Source: Pseudonocardia autotrophica
GTDB taxonomy: Bacteria; Actinomycetota; Actinomycetes; Mycobacteriales; Pseudonocardiaceae
Length of the DNA stretch: 64,000 nucleotides
NCBI RefSeq assembly: GCF_003945385.1
Contig: NZ_AP018921.1
Span: 225,156-289,155 of the forward strand
Direction of reading: 5' to 3'
Below, piece by piece: positions 41,895 to 50,774 of the stretch. The notes beneath the pieces were generated by a model. The model ran no database searches. It was not told where the DNA came from and saw only the letters and a program-made list of their open reading frames with translations. Positions within the stretch are counted from its first letter, which is position 1; every line of letters starts with the position of its first letter. The position numbers and the translations under genes were made by a program.

Positions 41895-42209
41895 ATGACC
41901 GTCCGTGAGATCTCCGTCGACGACCTCGCCGCCGCCCGCGACACCGGCGAGGCGACCGTGATCGACGTCCGTAACCCCGACGAGTACGCCGGGGGCCACA
42001 TCCCCGGCGCCCGCCTGATTCCGTTGCCCGAACTCGGTGACCGCCTCGCCGAGGTCCCCACCGACCGTCCGGTGCACCTGGTGTGCCAGTCCGGCGGTCG
42101 CAGCGCCCAAGGCGCCGAACTGCTCACCGCGGCCGGACTCGACGCGGTATCGGTCACCGGCGGCACCCAGGGCTGGATCGCCTCCGGGCACCCCACCACC
42201 ACCGGATAG
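41895..42209 (+). CDS. Single-domain rhodanese
   Basis: The 104-residue sulfurtransferase has DVRNPDEYAGGHIPGARLIP and the active-site loop CQSGGRSAQ (Cys near 62). It lies 33 bp after the exporter, with AAGGAG upstream of the ATG. It is the third rhodanese-containing gene in the operon and would move persulfide sulfur between the other enzymes. Confidence 0.9.
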   Translation: MTVREISVDDLAAARDTGEATVIDVRNPDEYAGGHIPGARLIPLPELGDRLAEVPTDRPVHLVCQSGGRSAQGAELLTAAGLDAVSVTGGTQGWIASGHPTTTG

Positions 42210-42306
42210 CGCGCCACCCCACCGGGTAGCCGAGCCGGATCACTGCACTGCACGAGAGCGACATCCGACGCCCCCTGCACCGAGGGGGGCGCCGGGCGAG
42301 GAGGTC

Positions 42307-42567
42307 ATGACGATGATGGGTGGATCGATGATGGGCTGGGCCTGGGTATGGCCGGTCCTGGTGCTGATCGGGCTGATACTGCTGGGCTATGTCGTGTTCC
42401 GGCTCGCCCAGAGCCGCGCACGTGCCGGCGCGGCACCGGGCGAGGGAACCCGGTCGGCGGGACCGCCGCAGGCTCGCCCGTCGGCGCGACAGATCCTCGA
42501 CGAGCGCTACGCCCGCGGCGAGATCGACGAGGACGAGTACCACCACCGCCGCGACGAGCTGGCATGA
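42307..42567 (+). CDS. SHOCT-domain small membrane protein
   Basis: The 86-residue product starts with a Met-rich segment (MTMMGGSMMGWAW), has one membrane helix (VLVLIGLILLGYVVFRL), then a C-terminal SHOCT motif (ILDERYARGEIDEDEYHHRRDEL). The Met-rich start could bind copper. It overlaps the multicopper oxidase by ATGA, and the pair probably acts together in copper or envelope redox handling. Confidence 0.85.
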   Translation: MTMMGGSMMGWAWVWPVLVLIGLILLGYVVFRLAQSRARAGAAPGEGTRSAGPPQARPSARQILDERYARGEIDEDEYHHRRDELA

Positions 42568-44048
42568 GCGCGGCGACCTCGATCAGCCGACGCCGCGCGC
42601 TGGGACTGGCAGGGCTCGGCGCCGCCGCCGTTGCGGCCGGTGCCACCGGCTGGCTCGGCGGATTCTCCGGTGCCGGGACCGGCCGGCTACGGCTCCCCGC
42701 CGGGGAACCGTTGCAGGACCCAGCCGTAGCGCCCAGCCGCAGCGGGCGACTCGCGGTGGAACTCACCGCCGCCCCGGGGGCGAGACTGGGCGGGCAGGAC
42801 ACCGCCGCGCTCGGCTACAACGGCTCCACGCCCGGCCCGACGCTGCGGGTCCGTCCCGGCGACGAACTCGCCGTGCGGCTGACCAACCGGCTCGACCAGC
42901 CCACCAACCTGCACACCCACGGCCTGCGGGTGTCCCCGCAGGCCAACAGCGACAACCCGTTTGTGCGGGTCGACCCCGGCACCTCGTTCGACTACCTGTA
43001 CCGGATCCCGCCCGATCACCCCGCGGGGACGTTCTGGTATCACCCGCATCACCATGGCGTAGTCGCCGACCAGGTCTTCGCTGGCTTGGCAGGGGTCCTG
43101 CTGGTCGACCCGCATCCCGGGCCAGGCGCCCCAGAGCCGGCGGTCTCCACGGACCGGGTGCTGCTGATCACCGACACCACCCTCGACAGCGGCGGACAGA
43201 TCGTGGACCCGACTGCCATGGACCGGGCCATGGGCCGCCAGGGCGAAATGGTGCTGGTTAACGGCCAGTACCAGCCCACCATCCCCGCCACCCCCGGCGC
43301 GACCCAACGCTGGCGGGTCATCAACGGCTGCGTGTCGCGGGCGCTGGCGATCGGCCTGCAAGACCACCAACTCGGGCTCATCGCCTACGACGGCACGTTC
43401 CTTCCCGCACCCGCAACCCGCGACCGGGTCGTGCTCGCGCCCGGAAACCGCGCCGACGTCGTTGTCCGTCCCGGCGCCGCCGGGCCCTACGCCCTGCGCA
43501 CCGACCCGGTCGAGCGCGGCGGCATGGGCGGTATGATGGGCGGCGGCACCGCGACCAGCGGGCCCACGACTCTGGCCACCATGATCGCCGCCGGGACACC
43601 GGTCACCGCGCCCCCGCTGCCGGCGGCTCTCCCCGCTGAAACCCCCGCCGCCGGCGGCGCATCCGCTCAGCGGCAGATCACCTTCCAGATGGGCATGGGT
43701 GGCATGGCCGCCGCAAGCGGGATGTCGTTCACAGTCGACGGCCGCACCTTCGACCCGCAGCGAGACGACCAAACCGTCGAGCTCGGCGCCATCGAGGACT
43801 GGCTCGTCACGAACCCGAGCCCACTAGCGCACCCCTTCCACCTGCACGTATGGCCATTCACCGTGCTCGCCACCAGCGACGGCACCCCACCACTCGGGGT
43901 CCCCCAAGACGTCGTACTGGTCCCTGCACAAGGCTGGGCACGGATCCGGATCCCGTTCACCACCCACCCCGGCCGCAGCGTCTACCACTGCCACATCCTC
44001 GACCACGAAGACGCCGGCATGATGGCCACGATCAACGTCCGGGCTTGA
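42564..44048 (+). CDS. Exported multicopper oxidase
   Basis: The 494-residue enzyme has a Tat-type signal (SRRRALGLAG), then three cupredoxin domains. Copper ligands are visible in HTHG (near 110), YHPHHH (near 157), HPFHLHVW and HCHILDHEDAGMM near the C terminus, the full set for T1, T2 and T3 sites. A Met/Gly-rich loop (GGMGGMMGGG) resembles the regulatory insert of cuprous oxidases such as CueO. Likely role: oxidation of Cu(I) or of metals outside the cell. It ends the operon that starts with the CstB-like gene. Confidence 0.9.
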   Translation: MSAATSISRRRALGLAGLGAAAVAAGATGWLGGFSGAGTGRLRLPAGEPLQDPAVAPSRSGRLAVELTAAPGARLGGQDTAALGYNGSTPGPTLRVRPGDELAVRLTNRLDQPTNLHTHGLRVSPQANSDNPFVRVDPGTSFDYLYRIPPDHPAGTFWYHPHHHGVVADQVFAGLAGVLLVDPHPGPGAPEPAVSTDRVLLITDTTLDSGGQIVDPTAMDRAMGRQGEMVLVNGQYQPTIPATPGATQRWRVINGCVSRALAIGLQDHQLGLIAYDGTFLPAPATRDRVVLAPGNRADVVVRPGAAGPYALRTDPVERGGMGGMMGGGTATSGPTTLATMIAAGTPVTAPPLPAALPAETPAAGGASAQRQITFQMGMGGMAAASGMSFTVDGRTFDPQRDDQTVELGAIEDWLVTNPSPLAHPFHLHVWPFTVLATSDGTPPLGVPQDVVLVPAQGWARIRIPFTTHPGRSVYHCHILDHEDAGMMATINVRA

Positions 44049-44532
44049 GGAGCGCGGCGCACCAGTGTCATATCCAGCGGTCGGCGGCGGTGGCGGTACT
44101 GCGCCTGAGTCTGCGTCTCGTGATCGGTCGTTGCGGCACGGCGCCACCACTATCGCGCCCCGGCGCCCCAGCGCCGTCGGACCGCTGCCCACGCACGAAC
44201 TCATCCCTCGAAACGATCAGTGCCGGCATGGGTCGCTTCTCGACACCTGTCGACCGGCGGCCCGTGAGCCCGCTGCGGTACGACGGTATAAGGACAGCGC
44301 TCCTGCACCACGAGGGTGGCGTGGATGCTCCGGTTGCGGCGAATTGGCGACCGGCAACTGCTGCCTCTCCCCGGAGCGCTCGGCCGCCGTGATGGTTCCT
44401 GGAGGGGTGAGAACAGGCCGTGTCTCGGTGGCGCCGCGTGCGCTGCCAGGGGTCAGGGATCGAGCCGTGTGCTTCGAGCGGTCACGGGCTGGCCCTGGGG
44501 CCAGCGACAGTGCGGTCGGTGGGGTCACCGCG
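44049..44532. other. Gene-free region
   Basis: Nearly 480 bp follow the oxidase with no frame that I trust; long open frames here come from GC bias. No terminator or repeat was obvious. Confidence 0.5.
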
Positions 44533-44705
44533 TCATCGGTGCCGCCGGGGATGGGGTCCGTTGGTCGTGATGGGGGTGTCGTGAACAAGGTGGCCGGCGA
44601 AGCCGAGGGCTTCCTCGATCAGGGCCACCAGGTGGGTGCTGGTCAACCGGTAGATCATGCGTCGGTCCTCCCGGTGGGTGCGGACCAGGCCCACCATGCG
44701 GAGCC
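44533..44705 (-). pseudogene. ArsR-family regulator, C-terminal fragment
   Basis: On the minus strand RMVGLVRTHREDRRMIYRLT and STHLVALIEEALGFAGHLVH give the wing and last helix of an ArsR/CmtR-like repressor, ending at a TGA at 44533. The N-terminal half is replaced by a methyltransferase fragment. Confidence 0.65.
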
Positions 44706-45135
44706 GAGCGGGGCCAGGTCGACCGGCGCGTCCCCGCGGTTGAACCGGGTCTGGGGCACGTCAATCTCCGAGATATCGACGGCCACCAACTCCTCACACA
44801 GTGCTGCCAGTGATTCGGTGAAGAGGCCTTCGGCGCACCCGACCTCAAGACCTCGAGTGACGTGTCGGTCGCCGAGTACTCGGATGATGTCGGCGTACTT
44901 CTGCTGCTCGTAGGCATTCGTTTGCTCGATCGTAGGGGTCGATGCCCGAGCTGAACAGGGACTGTTGCATCGACTTACTCCAGCTGGGTTGCCATAGCCA
45001 CGACCATTCGGCAAACCGTGCGGTGAGCTCCGGCCGGCGTCGCAGCGTCGCAGCGGCGAGGCTGCGTAGCGGTGCAGTTGCCAGATCGGTGCTCCGGTTG
45101 ATCGCGCGTCGGATGGCCTGACGTAGGTTAGGCAT
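44706..45135 (-). pseudogene. NodS-like SAM methyltransferase, frameshifted and truncated
   Basis: From the ATG at 45135: MPNLRQAIRRAINRSTDL and WSWLWQPSWSKSMQQSLF up to GIDPYD. After a one-base change near 44925 the sense continues NAYEQQKYADIIRVLG, then the SAM motif RGLEVGCAEGLFTESLA and LVAVDISE. The gene then joins the ArsR fragment, so the catalytic domain is incomplete. It overlaps the flippase stop by 8 bp and was probably part of a polysaccharide gene cluster. Confidence 0.65.
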
Positions 45136-46438
45136 CGAGCTTTCCTTTCGGCACCTGCTGGGGTGCGATCGCGCGCACCCGGGCAGGTTGGGTGCTGAGC
45201 AGCGTCGCCGCGGCGACGATATGGACGCCGACGAAGACCCAAGCCGCACTGAGCGCGACATTTCCAGCGACGGTCGGTACGACCGCCAATGAGGCAAGGG
45301 TCGTCGCGGCCACAGCAATGTGTGGGCGGGCGAATCCTGTCGCATCCCCGATTGCCTGGCGGACGCCGAGGACATGGACGACGATCAACCGCGCCGCTGC
45401 ACCGGCGAGCAGAATGCGCAGCGCGCTTGTTAGCTCGACGTACTGTGGCCCGAAGATTCCGAGCAAGGGGCCGGCGAACACGGCTCCGATAGCCAACGCA
45501 GGAAGAAAGAGCGCGAGAAGACGACGGAGGGCGCGACGTGCCTGCGTCACAATGCGGCCGGGATTTCTGGCAACGGTGCTCGAGAGCGAGCTGACGAAGT
45601 AGGTGGCCACGATGTCGATGACCGCGACGGCCTGCCAGACGATGAAGAACCGGCCGCCGACGTCCGGGCCGAACCGGAAGGTGATCAGTAGCGGGACTTG
45701 GTGGTAGAGCAACGCCAGGGCGAGCGAGCCGACCCAGGTGGGGCCGAGGAATCCCACGACCTCGCGGCGTGCGGGGAGGTTCGAGCTCTCTGCTGCGGCA
45801 CGTCCGTGTCGTACCGTCACGACGACCGCGGCGATTCCGAACACGACAGCGCAGGCCACGATCGGACCCACCCAGGCCCACAGCAGGGCCGTAGCGTCGG
45901 CGCCGGCGCCAAGCAGCAGCAGGATGGTGATTCGGCTGCTTCCGAGCAGGAGGTTGCGCGCAACGGACCACCAGGGCTTGTCCACTGCAACCATGATGAA
46001 GTCGAGCAGATGCAGGGTACTCCAGCCGACGGCGGCCAGAACGAACACGGCCACGGCGGGCGCTCCACCACCGGCGGCCTGGCGGATCACCTCGGTGCCG
46101 GGCAACAGAAGGTAGAGCGGCGCCACAATGGCCGTTGCGATGGTTGCGCCCAGCAGGCTACGACCGACCAAGGCCGCAACGCGGCGCCCACCGGTCGGCA
46201 CCCAGCGCATGAGCGCGACACCTAGATTGAATTCGGTCAAGCCCGCCACCAGCAGGAATCCTGAAACGAACGCCGAGACTTCTCCCACGGCGGTCGGCGA
46301 GACGAACCGGGCTGCGAGTACCCAGCTCAACATCCCCGCGCCAGCGCTAAGCGCCGCGCTGATCGACAGCGCCAGCCCATTGGTCCAGGAACGGTCTGGT
46401 CTGGAGGTGCCATCGGCATCCGACGCTAGTCGTGGCAT
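45128..46438 (-). CDS. Polysaccharide flippase-like membrane protein (MOP superfamily)
   Basis: From the ATG at 46438 the protein has 436 residues and 12 or more hydrophobic segments with the Wzx/PST-type start (GLALSISAALSAGAGMLSWV, then FVSPTAVGEVSAF). It would flip lipid-linked sugars across the membrane. The mate gene downstream is the broken methyltransferase, so the original glycan pathway may no longer work. Frame and composition look intact. Confidence 0.75.
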   Translation of the reverse strand: MPRLASDADGTSRPDRSWTNGLALSISAALSAGAGMLSWVLAARFVSPTAVGEVSAFVSGFLLVAGLTEFNLGVALMRWVPTGGRRVAALVGRSLLGATIATAIVAPLYLLLPGTEVIRQAAGGGAPAVAVFVLAAVGWSTLHLLDFIMVAVDKPWWSVARNLLLGSSRITILLLLGAGADATALLWAWVGPIVACAVVFGIAAVVVTVRHGRAAAESSNLPARREVVGFLGPTWVGSLALALLYHQVPLLITFRFGPDVGGRFFIVWQAVAVIDIVATYFVSSLSSTVARNPGRIVTQARRALRRLLALFLPALAIGAVFAGPLLGIFGPQYVELTSALRILLAGAAARLIVVHVLGVRQAIGDATGFARPHIAVAATTLASLAVVPTVAGNVALSAAWVFVGVHIVAAATLLSTQPARVRAIAPQQVPKGKLDA

Positions 46439-46456
46439 CGGTGCACTCCGCCACAC

Positions 46457-46887
46457 CTCGCCGGTCGACGGTGTCGCCGCTCGGCGAACCGATGTTCTCG
46501 GCCAACATGTGCGGCTCGGTCCGGCGCCCGGCTATCGGCCACGTACCTTCTGCGGACGGGATGAGGGAGCCTGCGTGTGGCTCTTCGGCGGAGCTGGACG
46601 GCAGTCACGTGTCTGCGTCGCTCACGTGCGAGAAGGCCTGCTGACGCCGGCCGTAGGCATCGGGCTTCAAAGGCCGACTGCGATGAGCGCGGATATAGCT
46701 GCGGCGCGCGGGCGCAGGGCCGTCATCGTCCGCGGGGTTGGTTGTGTACAAGATCCCTCCGCGTGATGGGAAACCAAATCGGCGATTGCGCGCGTGGTAG
46801 AACCGTGTTCCATTCGCCACGGTTGCTGCTGTCCGGTCGATGAACCACTCCGACGCGTCTGGTGACGATCCGTAATAATGCGGCCGC
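46457..46887. other. Intergenic region, slightly AT-richer
   Basis: About 430 bp without an identified gene. The part 46740-46880 is less GC-rich than its surroundings and may hold remains of an unrecognised gene on the minus strand (RFYHARNRRFGFPSRGG). Confidence 0.4.
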
Positions 46888-47562
46888 TTACGGCTCTGCC
46901 AGGTATCGCTGTACTGTCCGGGCCACTTCGCCGGGGTCGGTGAAGACCATCGGCGAGGCCACTCGGCGTATTGATCCGTCGGGTCGCAGGACGTAACTGG
47001 CTGGGATGGCATTGGGCACCTGGAGGGCCGCCCACAGCGTGCCGCGCGTGTCGACGACCGAGGGGTAGCGGGTGTCGAGATCGGCGAGCAGGCCCAGGGC
47101 CGAGGTGGCGTCGTCGCGTACATCGATGCCTACCACGGGCACCGCGTCGGGCAGCTCGGCGTAGGCGTTGAGCACCGGGATCTCCTCGCGGCAGGGCGTG
47201 CACCAGGACGCCCACACGTTGAGGAGCGCCGGTCGCCCCGCCAGCGCAGCGGCCAGGTCGACCGTGCCGGGAGCACCGAGACACGGGACCGTGATGCCGG
47301 CCAGCGGCCCCCCGGGCGGTGGCCCGACGCCCCCTGGCGTCGGACATGGCGCCAGGTCCGCGCGGGAGCGTAGCGGAGCCAGCTCGGCGTCGGGCGGCAT
47401 CGCAATGAACGGCTTTTCGCCCGTCACCCGCCACGGCGACGTCTGCGGGTCGTCGGACGCGGAATCGTTGTCCTGCGGCCACAACGCCACGATCCCGACG
47501 ATTGCCAGCACGACGACGACAATCGTCCACAGTAGCTCCGAGCGCGCGCCGGTCCGCAGCAT
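46888..47562 (-). CDS. TlpA-family exported thioredoxin
   Basis: From the ATG at 47562 the 224-residue protein has a membrane anchor (LLWTIVVVVLAIVGIVALW), then a TlpA/ResA fold with NVWASWCTPCREEIPVLN as the active site and GIDVRDD; the cis-Pro is in PNAIPASYVLRPDG. It reduces or oxidises exported thiols. A second Cys pair (ADLAPCPTP and TVPCLGAPG) in the insert before the domain is unusual. It begins 1 bp after the stop of the next TlpA gene. Confidence 0.88.
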   Translation of the reverse strand: MLRTGARSELLWTIVVVVLAIVGIVALWPQDNDSASDDPQTSPWRVTGEKPFIAMPPDAELAPLRSRADLAPCPTPGGVGPPPGGPLAGITVPCLGAPGTVDLAAALAGRPALLNVWASWCTPCREEIPVLNAYAELPDAVPVVGIDVRDDATSALGLLADLDTRYPSVVDTRGTLWAALQVPNAIPASYVLRPDGSIRRVASPMVFTDPGEVARTVQRYLAEP

Positions 47563-47563
47563 C

Positions 47564-48040
47564 TCAGCTCCCGAAACCCAGTGGCGCCCCGGAAGGGGGC
47601 TGCACCGGCACCGCTGTCCGCTGCTGTGGGCGCTGGCCGGCGAGTACCGCACGGGCCGGCCGCGGGTAGGTCGTCGGTCCGGCAGTATTCGCGACGACGG
47701 TGCCGGCCGGATCGAGCACGAAGGTCTCCGGCACGCCGAAGATCCCGCTGTCGCGGGTGGCGCGCGGGCTGGGGACAGTCACATAGCGGTAGTCGTCCCC
47801 GCCGCGCCGCCTCGCATCCAGGAAGGCCACTACCGAGTCCGGGCCGTCCTGGTAGCCGATTCCGACGAGCATGACCCCGGCGTCGCGGTCCTGTTCGGCC
47901 ACGGTGACCGACGCGGAGTGCTCCCCCTCCCGACAGGCGACGCACCACGAGGCCCAGAAGCTGACGGCGACGACACGACCGCCGCCGCCCAGCTCGCTGT
48001 GAGAAGGTGTGCCGTCTTTCTCGATGTCGAGCAGCGTCAC
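47564..48040 (-). CDS. TlpA-like thioredoxin-fold protein
   Basis: From the GTG at 48040 the product has 158 residues. The thioredoxin motif is VSFWASWCVACREGEHSA, with the cis-Pro in IFGVPETFVLDPAG. No signal peptide is visible with this start; a longer frame to 48085 adds only an Arg-rich stretch. The gene overlaps the upstream hypothetical gene (GTGA) and is followed at once by the second TlpA gene. Confidence 0.8.
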   Translation of the reverse strand: MTLLDIEKDGTPSHSELGGGGRVVAVSFWASWCVACREGEHSASVTVAEQDRDAGVMLVGIGYQDGPDSVVAFLDARRRGGDDYRYVTVPSPRATRDSGIFGVPETFVLDPAGTVVANTAGPTTYPRPARAVLAGQRPQQRTAVPVQPPSGAPLGFGS

Positions 48041-48432
48041 CGTTGGTCCCGACCGGCCAGCACGGGCATGGCTCCGGCCTCGCACGGCGCGCCGCGTGCG
48101 AGCACGTGAAACGTGCTAGACCGGTGTCCCCCCGACCGGCGGACACGCATGATCGGTCGTCCCGCGCGCAGCGCGGCCAGCGCTTGCTCCACCCGGTCGA
48201 GTACGGCCGTCCTGGTCCGATCATCGGTGCCGACAGGTTCGATCGTCACCGTTCCGAGGAACTCGGACGCCGAGCCGTACCACTCGTCCGCCCAGCTCAC
48301 GACGAGCCGCGGGTTGTGTCCGGTCCGCTCCTCGCCGATTGTCCGGTGGTCGAACCCGAGCATCGCCAGGATGGGGTCGTCGATGAGCGTGTCGATGATC
48401 TGCTGGTGCACGGTCTGGGGAGAAGTCGTCAC
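48037..48432 (-). CDS. Hypothetical protein, first gene of the TlpA operon
   Basis: From the GTG at 48432 the 131-residue protein is soluble with mixed helix and strand (VHQQIIDTLIDDPILAMLGF, RLVVSWADEWYGSASEFLGT, ALAALRAGRPIMRVRRSGG). There is one Cys near the C terminus. I do not recognise a family. Tight overlap with two thioredoxin genes suggests a linked function. Confidence 0.6.
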   Translation of the reverse strand: MTTSPQTVHQQIIDTLIDDPILAMLGFDHRTIGEERTGHNPRLVVSWADEWYGSASEFLGTVTIEPVGTDDRTRTAVLDRVEQALAALRAGRPIMRVRRSGGHRSSTFHVLARGAPCEAGAMPVLAGRDQR

Positions 48433-48693
48433 TCCGCGTCTCCGGGTAGTTGTTCCGCAGCGGCTGCTCCGCCACCCTCGGCACCGGAGGCTAGGAGGCG
48501 TCGTGCAGAGGAAGTGCAACAGAAGTTAAGGCGACGGTAAAAATTGTCGGGTGGTCGCGAGTGAGTGCGCCGTACCCGGTTGTTCTCGGTAACGTCACGG
48601 TTCGATGGGCGATAGTTGTGCCATGAACCCGTCGCCGAGTCCCGCCCCAGACCGCGGCGGGTCCGGAGGATTAGGGAGCTGGCGTGCGCATCC

Positions 48694-50031
48694 TCAGTGG
48701 CCCGGTCGGCCGGTCGATCGCATTGCTGGCGGGGCTGAGGGGTCTTCCGAGCCCTCGGCAGAACCGGCCCTGGACCGGCTCGGTAGCAGCAGGGTCACCG
48801 GCGACGAGGTTGTGCCGACGGTGAGCCGCCCGCCCTCGCTCTCGGCGAGGCGGCGTGCCAGTGGCAGACCCATGCCGCGTCCGACGTCCCGATTCGTGAG
48901 GGCGGAGCTCGGGACCCCGGGGCCCTGGTCGCCGACGTCGATCGCGATCGCGTTCTCGCCGACCTCACGAGCGGAGATCGACACATCCCCGGCTCCGTGC
49001 AGGAGCGCGTTATCGAGCAAGACACCGAGGATCTGCCGGACGGCGGCAGACGAGGCGTCCGGCTCGGGCAGGGAGCCCGGTAGCAGGGAGGAGAACGAGC
49101 GGCCGTCCCGCGTCAGGCGCGGGCGCCACTCGTCGTCGAACTCGGAGAACAGGCGTGGGAGGTCGGCCGGCGCCGAGGTCGTCTGCCGTTCGCGCGCCAG
49201 GGCGAGGAGCTCGTCGATCGTCCGCTCGAGCCGGTCGATCGACCCCAGCCCGTACTCGATCTGCGGTCTCGTCATGGGCTCCGCCGCGTCGAGTGCGGAC
49301 TCCAGTCGCAGCCGCAGACCCGTGAGCGGGGTTCGGAGTTGATGGGAGGCCTCCGCCGAGAACGCGCGTTCGCGGGCGAGGAGGTCGTCGAGCCGGCATG
49401 CGGTACGGCTCAGGGCTCCGCTCACCCGGTCGGTCTCCGCGATGCCGCTGCGCTTCGGGCGGATGCCGAAGTCCCCGTCGCCCAACCGGTCCGCGTCGTC
49501 GACCAGTCGGTCGAGAGGTCGGGACAGGCGCAGCGCCAGGCGGCGAGCGAGCAGCCATGTCGACACCAGCACGACCGCGGCCAGAGCCGCCATCCCCAGC
49601 CAGATCGGCATCACGGATGCGTAGACCTGTGACGAGGGCGCGGTGGCGCGGACAACACCGACGATGTCGTGTAGGCCGCTGACCGGGACGGCCACGACAA
49701 GGTCGTCGGCAGGCGGCAGCCCGGTGCGCCCACCGAGGACGTAGTCCACCGCGGCGTCACCCTCCGAGGGGCCTGCTCCGAGGAGCAGTGCGCCGTCGGC
49801 GTCGTAGAGCGCCACGGCAGCGTCACTGGGGCCGTCCGGAAGCGCGCGCGGCACGCGGTCATGGGCCATGTCGCTCTGCACGCTGCGCGCCGCGAACCCG
49901 GCCAGCCGCTGCAGGGACGAGTGTTCCTCGGAAACAGCGAACTCGGCCAGGCCGATGGCCAGAGGTATCCCGAACAGCGCGACGGCGAACGTCGCGGTGA
50001 TCAGGGCCAGTCCCACGACCCGCGACCTCAT
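48694..50031 (-). CDS. Sensor histidine kinase
   Basis: This 445-residue membrane kinase has two membrane helices (residues about 5-28 and 140-162) that bracket an extracellular sensor loop of about 110 residues, then a HAMP linker (LALRLSRPLDRLVDDADRLG). The H-box is FSAEASHQLRTPLTGLRLRL, and the ATPase lobe shows DNALLHGAG, DQGPGVP and GRGMGLPLARR. Its ATG overlaps the response regulator stop by 4 bp. It is the last gene of the envelope operon starting at 54161. Confidence 0.92.
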   Translation of the reverse strand: MRSRVVGLALITATFAVALFGIPLAIGLAEFAVSEEHSSLQRLAGFAARSVQSDMAHDRVPRALPDGPSDAAVALYDADGALLLGAGPSEGDAAVDYVLGGRTGLPPADDLVVAVPVSGLHDIVGVVRATAPSSQVYASVMPIWLGMAALAAVVLVSTWLLARRLALRLSRPLDRLVDDADRLGDGDFGIRPKRSGIAETDRVSGALSRTACRLDDLLARERAFSAEASHQLRTPLTGLRLRLESALDAAEPMTRPQIEYGLGSIDRLERTIDELLALARERQTTSAPADLPRLFSEFDDEWRPRLTRDGRSFSSLLPGSLPEPDASSAAVRQILGVLLDNALLHGAGDVSISAREVGENAIAIDVGDQGPGVPSSALTNRDVGRGMGLPLARRLAESEGGRLTVGTTSSPVTLLLPSRSRAGSAEGSEDPSAPPAMRSTGRPGH

Positions 50032-50774
50032 CGATCCGTCCCTTCGCCGCCGTTCGGTGGCCACTCCAGGCGGTAGCCATGTCCCCGCAGGGTCGTGATG
50101 CGGGGTGCCCGGTGTGCGGAGAAGGACGCCAGGAGCCTGCGCAGATTGCCGACGTGGACGTCGAGTGTCTTGGTCGGGCCGATCCAGTGCTCGTCCCACA
50201 CGTCCGACATGAGTTGGTCACGGCTCAGCGCCGTGCCGGGTTCCCTCGCCATGCGAGCGAGCAGGTCGAACTCCTTGTTCCGCAGCTCGACACCGGTGTG
50301 CCCGATCGACACGCGCCGACCGCTGAGGTCGATCCGCAGGTCACCGAGTTCGATGACCTGGGTCGTGCCCTTCGGTTCCGACCGGCGAAGGTGCGCGCGG
50401 ACCCGGGCCAGGAGTTCTGCGAGACGGACGGGTTTGGTCAGGTAGTCGTCGGCGCCGGCTTCCAGACCGACGATCACGTCCATCTCCGCGGTTCGGGCGG
50501 TGAGGATGACGATGATCGCCTCGGGGAGGACCGTCCGCATCCGGCGGCACACCTCGGTCCCGTCGATATCGGGCAGGCCAAGGTCGAGCAGGATCAGGTC
50601 GAAGGGAACCTCGGCCACCGCCCTCAGCGCCGTCGCGCCGTCGGTGCGCCACACGGTGTCGAAGCCGTGGCTCCGCAGGTTGATCTGCAGGAGGTCTCCG
50701 ATCGTATGGTCGTCCTCCACCACAAGCACCCGTACCGACACGGCATTGGCTCGCACGTTCACGGCGTTGTCCAC
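50028..50774 (-). CDS. OmpR-family response regulator
   Basis: The regulator has a canonical receiver (VLVVEDDHTIGDLLQ, phospho-Asp in LILLDLGLPDIDG, Lys in DDYLTKPVRLAEL) and an OmpR winged helix (ELRNKEFDLLARMAREPGTA, KTLDVHVGNLRRLLA, LRGHGYRLEWP). The GTG at 50774 has GAAGGGC upstream and overlaps the end of murJ; later GTGs at 50762 and 50741 are also possible. Partner kinase follows with an ATGA overlap. Confidence 0.92.
   Translation of the reverse strand: MDNAVNVRANAVSVRVLVVEDDHTIGDLLQINLRSHGFDTVWRTDGATALRAVAEVPFDLILLDLGLPDIDGTEVCRRMRTVLPEAIIVILTARTAEMDVIVGLEAGADDYLTKPVRLAELLARVRAHLRRSEPKGTTQVIELGDLRIDLSGRRVSIGHTGVELRNKEFDLLARMAREPGTALSRDQLMSDVWDEHWIGPTKTLDVHVGNLRRLLASFSAHRAPRITTLRGHGYRLEWPPNGGEGTDR

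Noticed and set aside
44065..44913. 282-codon plus-strand frame after the multicopper oxidase
   Set aside because: No recognisable domain, poor composition, and its second half is antisense to the ArsR and methyltransferase remnants.
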